DNA of 64,000 nt from Chitinophaga sp. H8 (GTDB lineage: Bacteria > Bacteroidota > Bacteroidia > Chitinophagales > Chitinophagaceae). The position numbers and the translations under genes are program-made. The notes below the pieces were generated by a model that worked only from the letters and a program-made list of their open reading frames with translations, made no database searches and was not told the origin of the DNA. Location: positions 310,001-374,000 of the forward strand of contig NZ_JBEXAC010000002.1 in the NCBI RefSeq assembly GCF_040567655.1. The letters run 5' to 3'. This document shows, piece after piece, positions 24,903 through 34,637 of the stretch; the first letter of the stretch is position 1; every line of letters starts with the position of its first letter.

Positions 24903-25676
24903 TTAATCTTTCAGTTCAATCCACACCGGCGCATGGTCGCTGGTTTTTTCCCAGCCACGTACCTGTTTATCTACCGCAGCCTTTTGCAGCTGTGGCACCA
25001 GCTGGGGAGAAAGCAGGAAGTGATCAATACGTAGCCCGGCATCGCGACCAAAAGCGTTACGGAAGAAGTCCCAGTAAGTATAAATCGTTTCTTCGGGATG
25101 GAGTTGACGAATAGCATCCGTCCAACCTTGCGCTATCAGTTCCTGAAAAGCCGCACGGCTTTCAGGGCGGAACAACGCATCATCTACCCAACGTTCCGGC
25201 TTATAAACATCTTTTCCGGTGGGAATGATATTGAAGTCGCCCGTCAGTACCACAGGCAGTTCCTCGGTGAGCAATGCTTTTGCGTGAATCGCAAATCGTT
25301 TGAGCCAGCTGAGCTTATAATCAAATTTTGGTCCGGGTGCCGGATTACCATTGGGCAGATAAAGGCAGCCGATTATCACGCCATTCACTACGGCTTCAAT
25401 ATAACGGCTGTGCAAGTCTTCCGGGTCACCCGGCAATACACGGCAACGTTCTGTGATGTTACCAACACGTGAGAGAATGGCTACTCCGTTCCAGCTTTTT
25501 TGTCCGTGCCAGATGGCAGTATATCCTGCATTCCGGATCGCCTCTTCAGGAAAATTTTCCTGGATAGCTTTTAGTTCCTGCAGGCATACCACATCTGGTG
25601 CGGATTCCTGAAGCCAGCGAAGCAGTACAGGTAGGCGGGCGTTTACGCTATTAACATTATAAGTCGCTATTTTCAT
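24903..25676 (-). CDS. xth: Exodeoxyribonuclease III
   Basis: AP endonuclease/3' exonuclease of base-excision repair. All family motifs are present: MKIATYNVNSVNARLPVL at the start, CLQELKA near residue 35 (metal glutamate), GDFNIIPTGKDVY near 147, YTYWDFFRNAFGRDAGLRID near 201, and SDHAPVWIEL at the end (catalytic histidine). At 257 residues it is the normal length. It is the first chromosomal gene to the right of the mobile region, and its 3' side carries the att-like hairpin. The upstream gene is divergent. Confidence 0.95.
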   Translation of the reverse strand: MKIATYNVNSVNARLPVLLRWLQESAPDVVCLQELKAIQENFPEEAIRNAGYTAIWHGQKSWNGVAILSRVGNITERCRVLPGDPEDLHSRYIEAVVNGVIIGCLYLPNGNPAPGPKFDYKLSWLKRFAIHAKALLTEELPVVLTGDFNIIPTGKDVYKPERWVDDALFRPESRAAFQELIAQGWTDAIRQLHPEETIYTYWDFFRNAFGRDAGLRIDHFLLSPQLVPQLQKAAVDKQVRGWEKTSDHAPVWIELKD

Positions 25677-25751
25677 ATGGTGACATTGAAGGTTCTAAAT
25701 TACGGGTAATATTTTTTAATTATCCATCGGTGTAATGCAGTACACCCAAAT

Positions 25752-26585
25752 ATGTTATCTTTCCATATGCAGCACCAGGAATTTGAACCTCCTGAAACTC
25801 TGCGGGATACCATCAAGTGCTTTTGGTACAACCGGGGAGATTTTGGAGAAGAAGTAACGGCTTTTAAAGTATTACCTGATGGTTATACTGAAATTATCTT
25901 TTATTTCGGAAACCTCTATCGTATTGCTAACAATGGCGACTTGCAACCATTACCCTCTCCATTTATGATGGGGCTGCTCAATCAGCCTGTTCTTTTTTAC
26001 ACGAAAAACCGTTTGGAAATTATTGGTATCAGGTGTTTTCCCTGGACCGTGTTTGATCTGCTCGGATTGCCCTCTGGTAAAAATAGCGTGCACATCTTTG
26101 AGCATCCGATAGCCCGGCTTCAAGCTACATTGAATACCTGTATGGAAGCGGGTAAGATAGATGAAGCGGTAACACAGGTAAAACAATATTTCCTGCAGCT
26201 GCAGTCGCAGGTTGCGATAGACAGTATGCTCTTCAAGGCAGGCGTGGCTATGAGCAAAGCAAACGGCACGTTACCGGTAAGCCAGGTTGCAGCAGCAGCA
26301 CATGCCACAGTGCGTACGCTGGAAAGAAATTTCAAGCAATCTTCCGGTCATACCGTAAAAGACGTGTCGGGACTGATGCGCTTTGAGCAGGTACGCAACC
26401 GGCTATGGCATTATCCGGATTCAAATATTGCCGGCTTAGCGCAGGAGCTGGGCTATACGGATCAATCCCATCTAAGCAGGGAATTTAAACGTTACAGTGG
26501 CGCTACCCCGGCAGCATTCGCCCGAAAAGCGAAGAAAGGCCAGCAAGTAGTAAACAACGATTTTGTCGCGTTTGTACAAGCCTGA
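25752..26585 (+). CDS. AraC-family regulator with DUF6597-like N-terminus
   Basis: A 277-residue transcription regulator. The N-terminal part (EFEPPETLRDTIKCFWYNRG, VLPDGYTEIIFYFGN) matches the DUF6597 sensor common in Bacteroidota; the C-terminal part is a double helix-turn-helix (SQVAAAAHATVRTLERNFKQ and LAQELGYTDQSHLSREFKR). It is followed 41 bases later by a flavin monooxygenase on the same strand, so it may regulate or be cotranscribed with it. The start may also be the ATG at 25767. The ligand is unknown. Confidence 0.85.
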   Translation: MLSFHMQHQEFEPPETLRDTIKCFWYNRGDFGEEVTAFKVLPDGYTEIIFYFGNLYRIANNGDLQPLPSPFMMGLLNQPVLFYTKNRLEIIGIRCFPWTVFDLLGLPSGKNSVHIFEHPIARLQATLNTCMEAGKIDEAVTQVKQYFLQLQSQVAIDSMLFKAGVAMSKANGTLPVSQVAAAAHATVRTLERNFKQSSGHTVKDVSGLMRFEQVRNRLWHYPDSNIAGLAQELGYTDQSHLSREFKRYSGATPAAFARKAKKGQQVVNNDFVAFVQA

Positions 26586-26626
26586 AGCACGAACATTCCG
26601 GAATTTTGTGTTTCAATGATTCAATT

Positions 26627-28168
26627 ATGAAAGCAACATCTGGAGATAAGGCCGCTGTACAAAATCAAATCATTTATGATGTCATCATTTCCGGTGCCGG
26701 ACCTGTAGGGCTATTCCTTGCCTGCGAGCTGGCCCTGGCCAAATGTTCCGTGCTGATACTGGAAAAAGCTGCGCATCCACATTCTCCATTAAAACAACTT
26801 CCTTTTGGAATACGAGGACTCTCCGCCCCTAGTATTGAAGCGTTTTATCGTAGGGGATTACTCAACGAACTGGAGATCCCCAAACGGCTTAAAAACCCAC
26901 ACGCCAATGCTGTACAGGGGCCGCGCCGTCAGGCTGGGCACTTCGCAGGCATTCCATTCCATGATGGCAATATTGATACCTCACAATGGCAATACCGCCT
27001 GCCTGGCTCTACAGACACCAGTTTAATTACTACAATGGAGGAGCTTGAAACCGTGCTGGCCCGCCGCGCCGAAGCTATGGGCGTAATAATCAGGCGCGGG
27101 CTCCCTGTTACGGACTTTCATCAAACAGCAGAAGGTGTAACTGTGCTGGCAGGTGAGCAAACTTTTCAAAGTAAATGGCTGGTGGGTTGTGATGGAAGCC
27201 GTAGTATTATTCGCAAAGCAGGTGGATTTGAATTTGCCGGTACGGAGCCGGAATTCACCGGCTATTCCACTCATGTAGATATTGCTGATCCGGAAAAACT
27301 ACGTCCGGGCCGCAATATGACATCTACCGGTATGTATTTGCAATCGCAACCAGGTTATCTGCTGATGCAGGATTTTGACGGTGGCGCTTTTCATCATTCA
27401 GCAAAAATACTCACGCTTGAACACGTACAGGCAGTGCTACGCCGCATCTCAAATACAAATGTTACTATCAGTGCCCTGCACACCGCTACTACCTGGACAG
27501 ACCGGGCACGACAAGCCACCACCTACCGTAATGGTAGAATACTTTTAGCAGGTGATGCTGCACACATTCATTCACCATTGGGAGGCCAGGGACTTAACCT
27601 TGGATTGGGTGATGCTATGAACCTGGGCTGGAAGCTCGCCGCCGCCATCCGGGAGAAAGCACCGGAGGGCTTGCTAGACACTTATTACATAGAACGACAT
27701 CCCATTGGTGCCCAGGTATTGGATTGGTCACGCGCGCAGGTAGCCATCATGAAACCTGAGCCAGCAGCCCGCGCACTGAACGCCATTATCCGCGATCTGA
27801 TGGATACGCAGGATGGCGCCACCTATTTCGCAGGAAGGGTATGGGGCGTTTGTATGCATTACCATCTCAATGGCAACCATCCACTGGCAGGCTACAGTGT
27901 CCCCAATTTTGAGATCGCAGCCGGTGTAAATATTGGTGAGTTGATGCACGAAGGACAAGGCATACTGCTTGATTTTGACGGGAATGCTGCTCTAAAAACT
28001 TTCGCAGGTGAATATGACAGTCAGCTTAAATATATTTCAGGGCAGATAAAAGACCAATTAAATATAAGCGCCGTTCTGATACGTCCAGATGGCATCATCG
28101 CCTGGGCATCTGACAAAGAACCGGATTATAGCGAACTTCAAAATGCTGCCAACCACTGGTTTGTTTGA
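26627..28168 (+). CDS. FAD-dependent aromatic monooxygenase (PheA/TfdB type)
   Basis: Flavin hydroxylase that would use NAD(P)H and oxygen on an aromatic or polycyclic substrate. It has the dinucleotide fold VIISGAGPVGLFLACELA near residue 20, the DG motif VGCDGSRSIIRKAG near 186, and the second FAD motif LLAGDAAHIHSPLGGQG near 305. The C-terminal thioredoxin-like tail of the phenol hydroxylase family is present (VLIRPDGIIAWASD). A TTG start at 26606 is possible, but the ATG at 26627 is preferred. It follows the AraC-type regulator. The substrate cannot be told; related enzymes give resistance to rifamycin or tetracycline, or degrade aromatics. Confidence 0.85.
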   Translation: MKATSGDKAAVQNQIIYDVIISGAGPVGLFLACELALAKCSVLILEKAAHPHSPLKQLPFGIRGLSAPSIEAFYRRGLLNELEIPKRLKNPHANAVQGPRRQAGHFAGIPFHDGNIDTSQWQYRLPGSTDTSLITTMEELETVLARRAEAMGVIIRRGLPVTDFHQTAEGVTVLAGEQTFQSKWLVGCDGSRSIIRKAGGFEFAGTEPEFTGYSTHVDIADPEKLRPGRNMTSTGMYLQSQPGYLLMQDFDGGAFHHSAKILTLEHVQAVLRRISNTNVTISALHTATTWTDRARQATTYRNGRILLAGDAAHIHSPLGGQGLNLGLGDAMNLGWKLAAAIREKAPEGLLDTYYIERHPIGAQVLDWSRAQVAIMKPEPAARALNAIIRDLMDTQDGATYFAGRVWGVCMHYHLNGNHPLAGYSVPNFEIAAGVNIGELMHEGQGILLDFDGNAALKTFAGEYDSQLKYISGQIKDQLNISAVLIRPDGIIAWASDKEPDYSELQNAANHWFV

Positions 28169-28266
28169 ATAAAGCCCTGAAATGTTATTACAAAAGTATG
28201 TTCCCTTAGTATAATCAGAAACAAGTATTTTAATAAATCGCTACTTTCGCAATCAATATATGAACC

Positions 28267-28635
28267 ATGACTACCCCACTTGAAAATTTTTATCTCCAGA
28301 AAGAAGAGCCGGTAAGAGGTTGTTTACTAGCATTACGTGAAATTATCTTACAACAGGATAAAGACATTACAGTTGCCTGGAAATATAGTATGCCCTTCTT
28401 TTGTTATAAAGGGAAAATGTTTTGTTATCTGTGGGTGCATAAAACCCACCACCTGCCTTACATTGGTATTGTAGAAGGTAAAAGGCTGGAACATCCGCAA
28501 CTCATTACTGAAAAACGTGCCCGGATGAAAATCATGCTGTTGGACCCCAATAAAGATCTGCCGGTTAAAACCATTAAAAGTATTCTCAAAGAGGCACTCA
28601 ACCTGTATAAATCCGGTGTTGTAAAAATCAAGTAG
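28267..28635 (+). CDS. DUF1801 domain protein
   Basis: A 122-residue cytoplasmic protein of the YdhG/DUF1801 family. Visible features: LREIILQQDKDITVAWKYSM and PFFCYKGKMFCYLWVHK, with the end ILKEALNLYKSG. The family is widespread in Bacteroidota and other bacteria but has no settled function. It stands alone between the monooxygenase and the beta-helix protein. Confidence 0.8.
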   Translation: MTTPLENFYLQKEEPVRGCLLALREIILQQDKDITVAWKYSMPFFCYKGKMFCYLWVHKTHHLPYIGIVEGKRLEHPQLITEKRARMKIMLLDPNKDLPVKTIKSILKEALNLYKSGVVKIK

Positions 28636-28744
28636 CAGCAACTCGCCGTTCTAAAAATAACAATGATTTTTTTTAATACGCATTTCTATTGCGTGCAGGG
28701 GGCGCATTTTTGATACTCACAATTGTTAACCCCCAATTATAACT

Positions 28745-30826
28745 ATGAAATTTGAAACTATTTATTTGTTAAAACAAAATGCTGGTACCAATCCCAATGA
28801 TCATTGTCACGTATTAGGCTATACCGCTCCCGGAGATACCGGTGGAGGTGAGTTTTATTGGGACAGTACTTCTACAGCAGACGACGATGGTGGTACCATT
28901 TTCGCTATAACAGGCTCTTCTGCACCGGGAAGGTGGAAGCGGTTGTATTCCGGAGCTGTTTACCCTACCTGGTTTGGCGCAAAGGGTGATGGTAGTACTG
29001 ATGATACTGCATTACTGTCCTACTGCCTAAATAACTTTCCGCAGATTGATCTGGATGGAAGAAATTTTAAGGTATCAAACATCAGTATTACAAATGATAC
29101 CAGTATTACAAATGGTGTGATTTCACTATTTCTGCGTTCCAGGATTTCACTTTATGCCAATCTGATCATTGAGCAAGTCACATTCGACGCGTTGGAGCAG
29201 CCTGTGCGGACAGCTCTCTTGTATGGTCGCTCTGGAAGTATTACAGCCAGTAACTGTACTTTCAAAAACATAAAGACCACTACCCCACCATCAAGTTTCA
29301 GTGAGGATATGGCCAACCAATACGGCATCATATCAGAAATGGCCGGATGCCATGTGATGCTTGATAACGTTTGCTTTGAAAACATTTCTGCTATGGGAGA
29401 TGCGGATGGTAGTGAAACATACAACGGCTTCTGCGGCGGGATATACCTGTTTGGAGAAAAAACAATATCGTATCTTGACCCGACAGCAGCTGATTACTAC
29501 CAAAAGGTTTACAGTGACCCTTCCAAAATCAGTATCACCAACTGTATATTTAAGAATATCTATACACTGAAACATCCACTAAATGGAGGAGCACTTGATA
29601 CGGATGCAGATGCTATCAGGATTTCAATCACCTCCTATAATGACAGTTTTGACATTAACCACAATATATTAATAGATCAAAACAGGTTTATTGACATTCA
29701 GAAATCATGTGTTAAGGCCGGGAACTTTAATGGGCTTGTGCTGACTAACAGTGTCATTTCAACTGAAAAAATGACGACCAGGCCTATGGTAGGTGCTTTT
29801 CGTATTCAACCTGTAAAAAATGTACTGGTAAGTAATGTATTATATAATGGATCCTGCACCTTCCTGATGTATGCGCGGGGTAGTAAGCATATCCATTTCC
29901 ATAACATCAGTAACCTGGAAACCAGTATGATTGAAACAGCTTTTCAGGTTATGGAAGATTGCGAAAACATTGACATCAGTGACAGTAATATTACCTGCGG
30001 AAGATTCCTGAATATTGAAAAAGGAGCAGGAACGTTTGCCTGCAATGGCTTACGGGTAACAGATTGCCATGCGGTACAACAAACAGCACAAAGCCCTTTT
30101 GTAAGGATAAGTAAAGCCCCTGATGTAAGTATTGCAGGATGTCAGCTTATCACGATAGATACGCCAACGATAGACTGTATTACCATCCTGGATACGCCCA
30201 ATTTTAGTTTGAGCAACTCCAGCCTGTTTTATGGAAGATCAGCTATTGTTTGTACGGAGAATAATTTATCCACCGCCAATAACATCACTATCTCATCCAG
30301 TAAATTTGAAAGGCAGCAGTATGCTACCGGGAGCAGGCATCTTTTATTAAGAGCAACGACAGGAACTAATCCGCAGCTTACCGGCATTATTGTCAGCAAT
30401 TGTTATTTCAGTGCAAACAGTCAGACCACGAAAACGAATGATGAGATAATGCTGATTACCGCCAAAGAGCTGGCCTTGTCTGATCTTCAGCTTATCATTC
30501 ACCATATCGGCACCAATGATGCGCAACCTTCACAAGGGCTCATACAGCTCCTGCAATGCTCCAAGGTGAATATCAATAATATCACAGCCTCACATGATTA
30601 CGTTCCTACAGGCGCTGCATTTGCAGTACTGCTGAGGGAGTGTAATACCATTACCATTAATGGGGTCAGCGCATATAATGCGGATGCCGTTACCCTCTAT
30701 GACCTGAATATTGATAAAATCTCGGCTACCAATATCTTTTCCAAGATCGGAAGGAAATCATTGGAATACACTATTGCCACCCCACCGGCCAACAGATACT
30801 TCAGTGATTTCGCGGAGATATTATAA
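28745..30826 (+). CDS. Right-handed beta-helix protein (pectate-lyase/tailspike-like)
   Basis: A 693-residue protein whose repeated short strands with N/D/I/S pattern (SNISITNDTSITNG, ITNCIFKNI, LVLTNSVIS, IDISDSNITCG) indicate a parallel beta-helix. The segment PTWFGAKGDGSTDDTALLSY near residue 80 is the standard opening of pectate-lyase-3/glycosyl-hydrolase-28-like helices and of phage tailspikes. There is no obvious signal peptide and no sorting domain. It has no phage genes beside it, so a stand-alone surface or carbohydrate-binding protein is as likely as a prophage remnant. Its enzymatic activity is not predictable. Confidence 0.7.
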   Translation: MKFETIYLLKQNAGTNPNDHCHVLGYTAPGDTGGGEFYWDSTSTADDDGGTIFAITGSSAPGRWKRLYSGAVYPTWFGAKGDGSTDDTALLSYCLNNFPQIDLDGRNFKVSNISITNDTSITNGVISLFLRSRISLYANLIIEQVTFDALEQPVRTALLYGRSGSITASNCTFKNIKTTTPPSSFSEDMANQYGIISEMAGCHVMLDNVCFENISAMGDADGSETYNGFCGGIYLFGEKTISYLDPTAADYYQKVYSDPSKISITNCIFKNIYTLKHPLNGGALDTDADAIRISITSYNDSFDINHNILIDQNRFIDIQKSCVKAGNFNGLVLTNSVISTEKMTTRPMVGAFRIQPVKNVLVSNVLYNGSCTFLMYARGSKHIHFHNISNLETSMIETAFQVMEDCENIDISDSNITCGRFLNIEKGAGTFACNGLRVTDCHAVQQTAQSPFVRISKAPDVSIAGCQLITIDTPTIDCITILDTPNFSLSNSSLFYGRSAIVCTENNLSTANNITISSSKFERQQYATGSRHLLLRATTGTNPQLTGIIVSNCYFSANSQTTKTNDEIMLITAKELALSDLQLIIHHIGTNDAQPSQGLIQLLQCSKVNINNITASHDYVPTGAAFAVLLRECNTITINGVSAYNADAVTLYDLNIDKISATNIFSKIGRKSLEYTIATPPANRYFSDFAEIL

Positions 30827-30873
30827 TTCATCTTTTCTTAAAGACCGGGCCTATTTTGTTAACCCCTATACCT

Positions 30874-30909
30874 CAGGAAACCGTCTTCATCAATGGAGAC
30901 GGTTTCCTG
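30874..30909. terminator. 13-bp perfect hairpin behind the beta-helix gene
   Basis: CAGGAAACCGTCT pairs with AGACGGTTTCCTG over a 10-base loop. No T-run follows on the plus strand, so it may be a weak terminator or an mRNA-stabilising structure. Confidence 0.5.
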
Positions 30910-31143
30910 CATATATAAACCGGCACCCACACCAGCATCTTTCCGGATATCCTCCTTTTCCACCTCTCTTCCCTCCCTTTTAGGCCAATCCCATGTGATT
31001 TTTGTAAAAAATATTATCTTGCTGTGAAATGCCTGACTTACTATAAAAAGTAACCCAAACTCATTATTTTTAATGCAAGCATAAAATACAGTTATAACAG
31101 CCTGCTTATTTTACATATACAAAAAACAATAAAAGTATACCAT
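30910..31143. other. Gap before the ter cluster
   Basis: No gene seen. It contains a pyrimidine-rich stretch (about 30950-30985) and an AT-rich leader before the first TerD gene that presumably holds its promoter; no TAnnTTTG box was found. Confidence 0.4.
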
Positions 31144-31698
31144 ATGGCAATAAATTTGCAAAAAGGTCAAAGGGAAGTGATAAATGCTCCGAAGTTTACA
31201 ATCGGCTTAGGCTGGGATACAAATAGCTCTTCTACAGGCACTGCTTTCGACCTGGATACCTCCGTTTTCATCCTGGGAGAAAATAAAAAGATACTCTCTG
31301 AACAGCATTTTGTTTACTATAACAATCTCAAATCTCCGGGCGGTAGTGTTGAGCATACCGGCGACAACCTGACAGGTGATGGTGCAGGCGATGATGAACA
31401 GATCAAGGTAGACCTTTCCAAAATTGATGCCCAGGCAACAGAAATCTGTATTGTGGTAACCATCCATGAAGCGGAAAGCAGAAGGCAAAATTTTGGCCAG
31501 GTAAGAAACTCTTTTGTAAGAGTATTTGATAGCGCCACCAATGAAGTGCTGGTAAAATATGAACTGGAAGAAGATTTTTCCATTGAAACAGCCGTTGAAT
31601 TCGGGAGGATCTACAAGCGTGAAAATACCTGGAAGTTTGAAGCCATAGGCGTAGGTATGAAAGGCGGCTTACAAGACTATTTAAACAAGTACAACTAA
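31144..31698 (+). CDS. TerD-family stress protein, first copy
   Basis: A calcium-binding TerD-domain protein (184 residues) of the tellurium/chemical stress response. Characteristic features: an NLQKGQREVINAPKFTIGLG start, FDLDTSVFIL near 36, the acidic calcium site HTGDNLTGDGAGDDE near 75, and the C-terminal FEAIGVGMKGGLQDYL. It is cytoplasmic. A second TerD gene follows 18 bases later, then TelA and an unknown gene, all on one strand and closed by a terminator at 34463. It is full length. Confidence 0.88.
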   Translation: MAINLQKGQREVINAPKFTIGLGWDTNSSSTGTAFDLDTSVFILGENKKILSEQHFVYYNNLKSPGGSVEHTGDNLTGDGAGDDEQIKVDLSKIDAQATEICIVVTIHEAESRRQNFGQVRNSFVRVFDSATNEVLVKYELEEDFSIETAVEFGRIYKRENTWKFEAIGVGMKGGLQDYLNKYN

Positions 31699-31716
31699 TT
31701 CAATAATATTATCAGC

Positions 31717-32328
31717 ATGGCTATTAATCTTCAAAAAGGGCAAAGAATATCACTCGAAAAAAATAATGGCGCCAAACTGCAGAGCATTTGTGTAGGCATC
31801 AACTGGGGCGCTATTGAGAAGAAAAACCTGTTCGGATCTAAAACAAAAGAAGCAGTGGACCTGGATGGCAGCTGCGCCTTGTTTAACGAACAAAAACAGG
31901 TATTGGATGTAGTTTACTTTGGTAATCTCGTGTCCAAAGACAACGCTGTAAAACATAGCGGTGATGATCTGACCGGCGACATGAACGGAGATGACGGACT
32001 GGATAATGAAGTAATCACCCTTGATTTTTCCAGACTGAATCCTTCCATAAACTATGTAGCCTTTGTGCTGAACAGCTTCAGAGGGCATGATTTTGGTACG
32101 ATCCCATTTGCATCTATCCGTATTTATGAAGGTACCCCTTCCAGGGTAGCTGAAGTGTTTGCGAAGTATGACATTGCACATGAAGCGAATTTTGCCGGAC
32201 ATGTATCGATGGTAATGGGCGTGTTTTATAAAAGAAACGGCGAATGGAAATTCAATGCCATTGGGGAGCCTACCAAAGACAGGAAATTGGAGGAAACAAT
32301 TGATACCGTTACCAAGAATTACTTATAG
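31717..32328 (+). CDS. TerD-family stress protein, second copy
   Basis: A paralogue of the preceding gene with the same start (INLQKGQRISLEK) and calcium site (SGDDLTGDMNGDDGLDNE), but with an extra segment (WGAIEKKNLFGSKTKEAVDL) and a longer C-terminus (203 residues), like the TerZ/TerX types. Pairs of TerD proteins are common in ter operons. The downstream TelA gene follows after 32 bases. Function in membrane stress, phage or colicin resistance is family knowledge; the trigger here is unknown. Confidence 0.87.
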   Translation: MAINLQKGQRISLEKNNGAKLQSICVGINWGAIEKKNLFGSKTKEAVDLDGSCALFNEQKQVLDVVYFGNLVSKDNAVKHSGDDLTGDMNGDDGLDNEVITLDFSRLNPSINYVAFVLNSFRGHDFGTIPFASIRIYEGTPSRVAEVFAKYDIAHEANFAGHVSMVMGVFYKRNGEWKFNAIGEPTKDRKLEETIDTVTKNYL

Positions 32329-32360
32329 CATTTTCCACATCTTATTTAAATAACGTATCT

Positions 32361-33458
32361 ATGGAAATGAATACTAATAACACCGGGCTTACTGTTACTT
32401 CCCCCAGATTAGACAGGGACGGCAACGTAGATTTAACAGTAGTTACACAGGACGAGGCAAAGAAATATGGAGAGATCAGCAAAGGGCTGGTGCCAGGTGA
32501 TGTTAACTCTATCTTAAATTACGGTACTGATGTCCAGAATTCAATGGAAAAGTACAGTAATGAGTTCCTCACCTCTGTACGTACCTTCAACTCCGGTGAA
32601 GTAGGTGGTTTAATCAATGACCTCCTCACCGAATTGAACTACATCGATGTAGATGAGCTTGAGCAAGGTGCTTTTAAACAGTTTTTGTCTAAAATACCAT
32701 TTCTGAAGAAGATCGTATTTGATGCCAAAAAACTTTTCCAGAAATACGATACGGTAGTTAACAACGTTGACAAGATTACCAATAAAATAAAAGCTGGCAG
32801 GATCAATTCCATTAAAGACAATAGTTCACTGCAAACCATGTTTGACAGCAATGTGAATTATATTAAACAAATGGAAGACCTGATCATTTCAGGTCACCTC
32901 AAGCACAAGGAACTGAGCGAAACACTTGCTCAGATGGAAGCTAATCCGGCCAACTATAATGATTATGAGATTGCGGATCTGAGAGATTTTGTAAACCGGT
33001 TGGATAAACGGCTGGCAGATATGAAGATCGTCCGCTTCATCATGATGCAATCACTGGCACAGATCAGACTGGTACAAAATAATAATACCTCTATTGCAGA
33101 AAAAGCACAGTCAATTGTTTCTACTACTATTCCGGTGTGGAAAAACCAGCTGACCATTGCGGTGGCCCTTCAAAGGCAGAAAGCAAATGTGGAAATGCAG
33201 CGTAAGGTATCTGAAACTACCAACACCATCTTACAACGTAATGCTGAACTGCTGCGGCAAAACAGTATTGACGTGGCAAGAGAAAATGAAAATACGGTAG
33301 TATCGCTTGAAACATTGAAGAAAACTACAGCTTCCTTAATTGAAACATTAAATGAAGTAAAGAAAATTCACGAACAAGGTGCTGAAAACAGGAAAGTGCT
33401 GAACGGCGAATTGCAAAACCTGGAAGCTGAATTGAAGAAAAATGTAACTAATGTTTAA
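32361..33458 (+). CDS. Toxic anion resistance protein, TelA family
   Basis: A 365-residue, mostly helical protein of the TelA/KlaA family. Recognisable parts: FLSKIPFLKKIVFDAKKLFQ near 110, the long coiled coil, MKIVRFIMMQSLAQIRLVQN near 220, and IPVWKNQLTIAVALQRQ near 256. TelA proteins accompany TerD proteins in tellurite and stress clusters. The gene is in line with the TerD pair and ends 13 bases before the unknown partner gene. The start may be ATG at 32361 or 32367. Confidence 0.88.
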   Translation: MEMNTNNTGLTVTSPRLDRDGNVDLTVVTQDEAKKYGEISKGLVPGDVNSILNYGTDVQNSMEKYSNEFLTSVRTFNSGEVGGLINDLLTELNYIDVDELEQGAFKQFLSKIPFLKKIVFDAKKLFQKYDTVVNNVDKITNKIKAGRINSIKDNSSLQTMFDSNVNYIKQMEDLIISGHLKHKELSETLAQMEANPANYNDYEIADLRDFVNRLDKRLADMKIVRFIMMQSLAQIRLVQNNNTSIAEKAQSIVSTTIPVWKNQLTIAVALQRQKANVEMQRKVSETTNTILQRNAELLRQNSIDVARENENTVVSLETLKKTTASLIETLNEVKKIHEQGAENRKVLNGELQNLEAELKKNVTNV

Positions 33459-33471
33459 TTGGGAATAGGTA

Positions 33472-34434
33472 ATGGATGAAGATCTGGCAACAATATTAAA
33501 AGACTCACTAAAGATTATCAATAGATTACAACTACTGTCCGTATTTTTTGGAGAGGAAGTGATTTATATGATATATCTGCGTAGCCAGGTGATTCATAAA
33601 TTATTTGAAAGTAATCCGGAGCTGGACTTTAATAAACTGGAACTGTTTCATCTTCAGTACACTGCTACCGTAGTAGACTTATTGCGGAAGATAAAAACAA
33701 CCAATGAAAAAAATGTCAGCCTTATGTTCGATGAAATTCAATTGAACAAGGACCTGATAGAGAAAATAAACAGCTCTGTTTTTACAGATAAAAATTTCAA
33801 TTTAGACAAACAGAAACAAGCCCTGAAGATCAATTTATCCTTGCGAAAGTTATATGAACTATTATCAGACAGCAAGGATGAATCTCCGTTCTCCAGAAAT
33901 ATCAATGCATTCAGTGCCCGGTTCTCGGCAGATTTCTACTATGACATCTCTCCGGAACTATTCAATGAATTAGTAGCATACCAGCCTAATGAAGTATACA
34001 GGAATACGTACGCTACTATTCAAAGAAGGCTATTGGGACAGTTATGTAAAGCAGACTTTAAAACGGAGTTTTTCTGTGGCCTTAAAGCGGGGAATGTAAT
34101 TATTGAAGTATATAAATTCATGCATGAAAATAAACACTTCCTGTTCCTTCCCTCCAGGAATCTCTTCCTGTTTTGTGATCTGTCTAAAATAACGGATATC
34201 GACTGGACCAATGCGCTTTCCAAAAAAGGCCGGATTATCCAGGAACTGCAGGATAAAAACAATCAGCTGGAAAGCACTGCAGGAATTATGAAAACGGCCA
34301 TACCCCCTGAAATCAAAAGCCTGCTGGCAGAATACTATGAGAAAATAGATGATGTGAACTTCCTCCAGAATATCAGCAATTTTGATGTACAGGCAAATAT
34401 TTTGAAGACCATGCTCAATACGGATATTATTTAA
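33472..34434 (+). CDS. Uncharacterised partner of the ter cluster
   Basis: A 320-residue protein that I do not recognise. It is helical at both ends, has no signal peptide or membrane segment, and has a central region with alternating hydrophobic strands (KTEFFCGLKAGNVIIEVYKF, FLFLPSRNLFLFCDL). It starts 13 bases after TelA and ends before a strong terminator, so it is the fourth gene of the ter operon. Conservation of such a gene behind TelA in Bacteroidota would point to a physical partner of TelA or TerD; that is inference. Confidence 0.7.
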   Translation: MDEDLATILKDSLKIINRLQLLSVFFGEEVIYMIYLRSQVIHKLFESNPELDFNKLELFHLQYTATVVDLLRKIKTTNEKNVSLMFDEIQLNKDLIEKINSSVFTDKNFNLDKQKQALKINLSLRKLYELLSDSKDESPFSRNINAFSARFSADFYYDISPELFNELVAYQPNEVYRNTYATIQRRLLGQLCKADFKTEFFCGLKAGNVIIEVYKFMHENKHFLFLPSRNLFLFCDLSKITDIDWTNALSKKGRIIQELQDKNNQLESTAGIMKTAIPPEIKSLLAEYYEKIDDVNFLQNISNFDVQANILKTMLNTDII

Positions 34435-34462
34435 CCGGTATGAGTATTGTTAAATAAGTGAT

Positions 34463-34493
34463 AAAAAAGGAGCAGCCTGTCTGCTCCTTTTTT
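34463..34493 (+). terminator. Rho-independent terminator of the ter cluster
   Basis: AAAGGAGCAG pairs with CTGCTCCTTT over loop CCTGT and is followed by a T-run. It lies 29 bases behind the last ter gene. Confidence 0.9.
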
Positions 34494-34637
34494 GATGCCT
34501 TCCCCAATGTGTAGCGCACTTTACGCACTTCTGCACCACTACTAAAATACCTTTCCGGGTATATTTCATGGCACCATTCTTGAATTCTTTACTCCCGGGA
34601 TATTATCCCTGATAATACTCACTTAAAATCTATTGTT

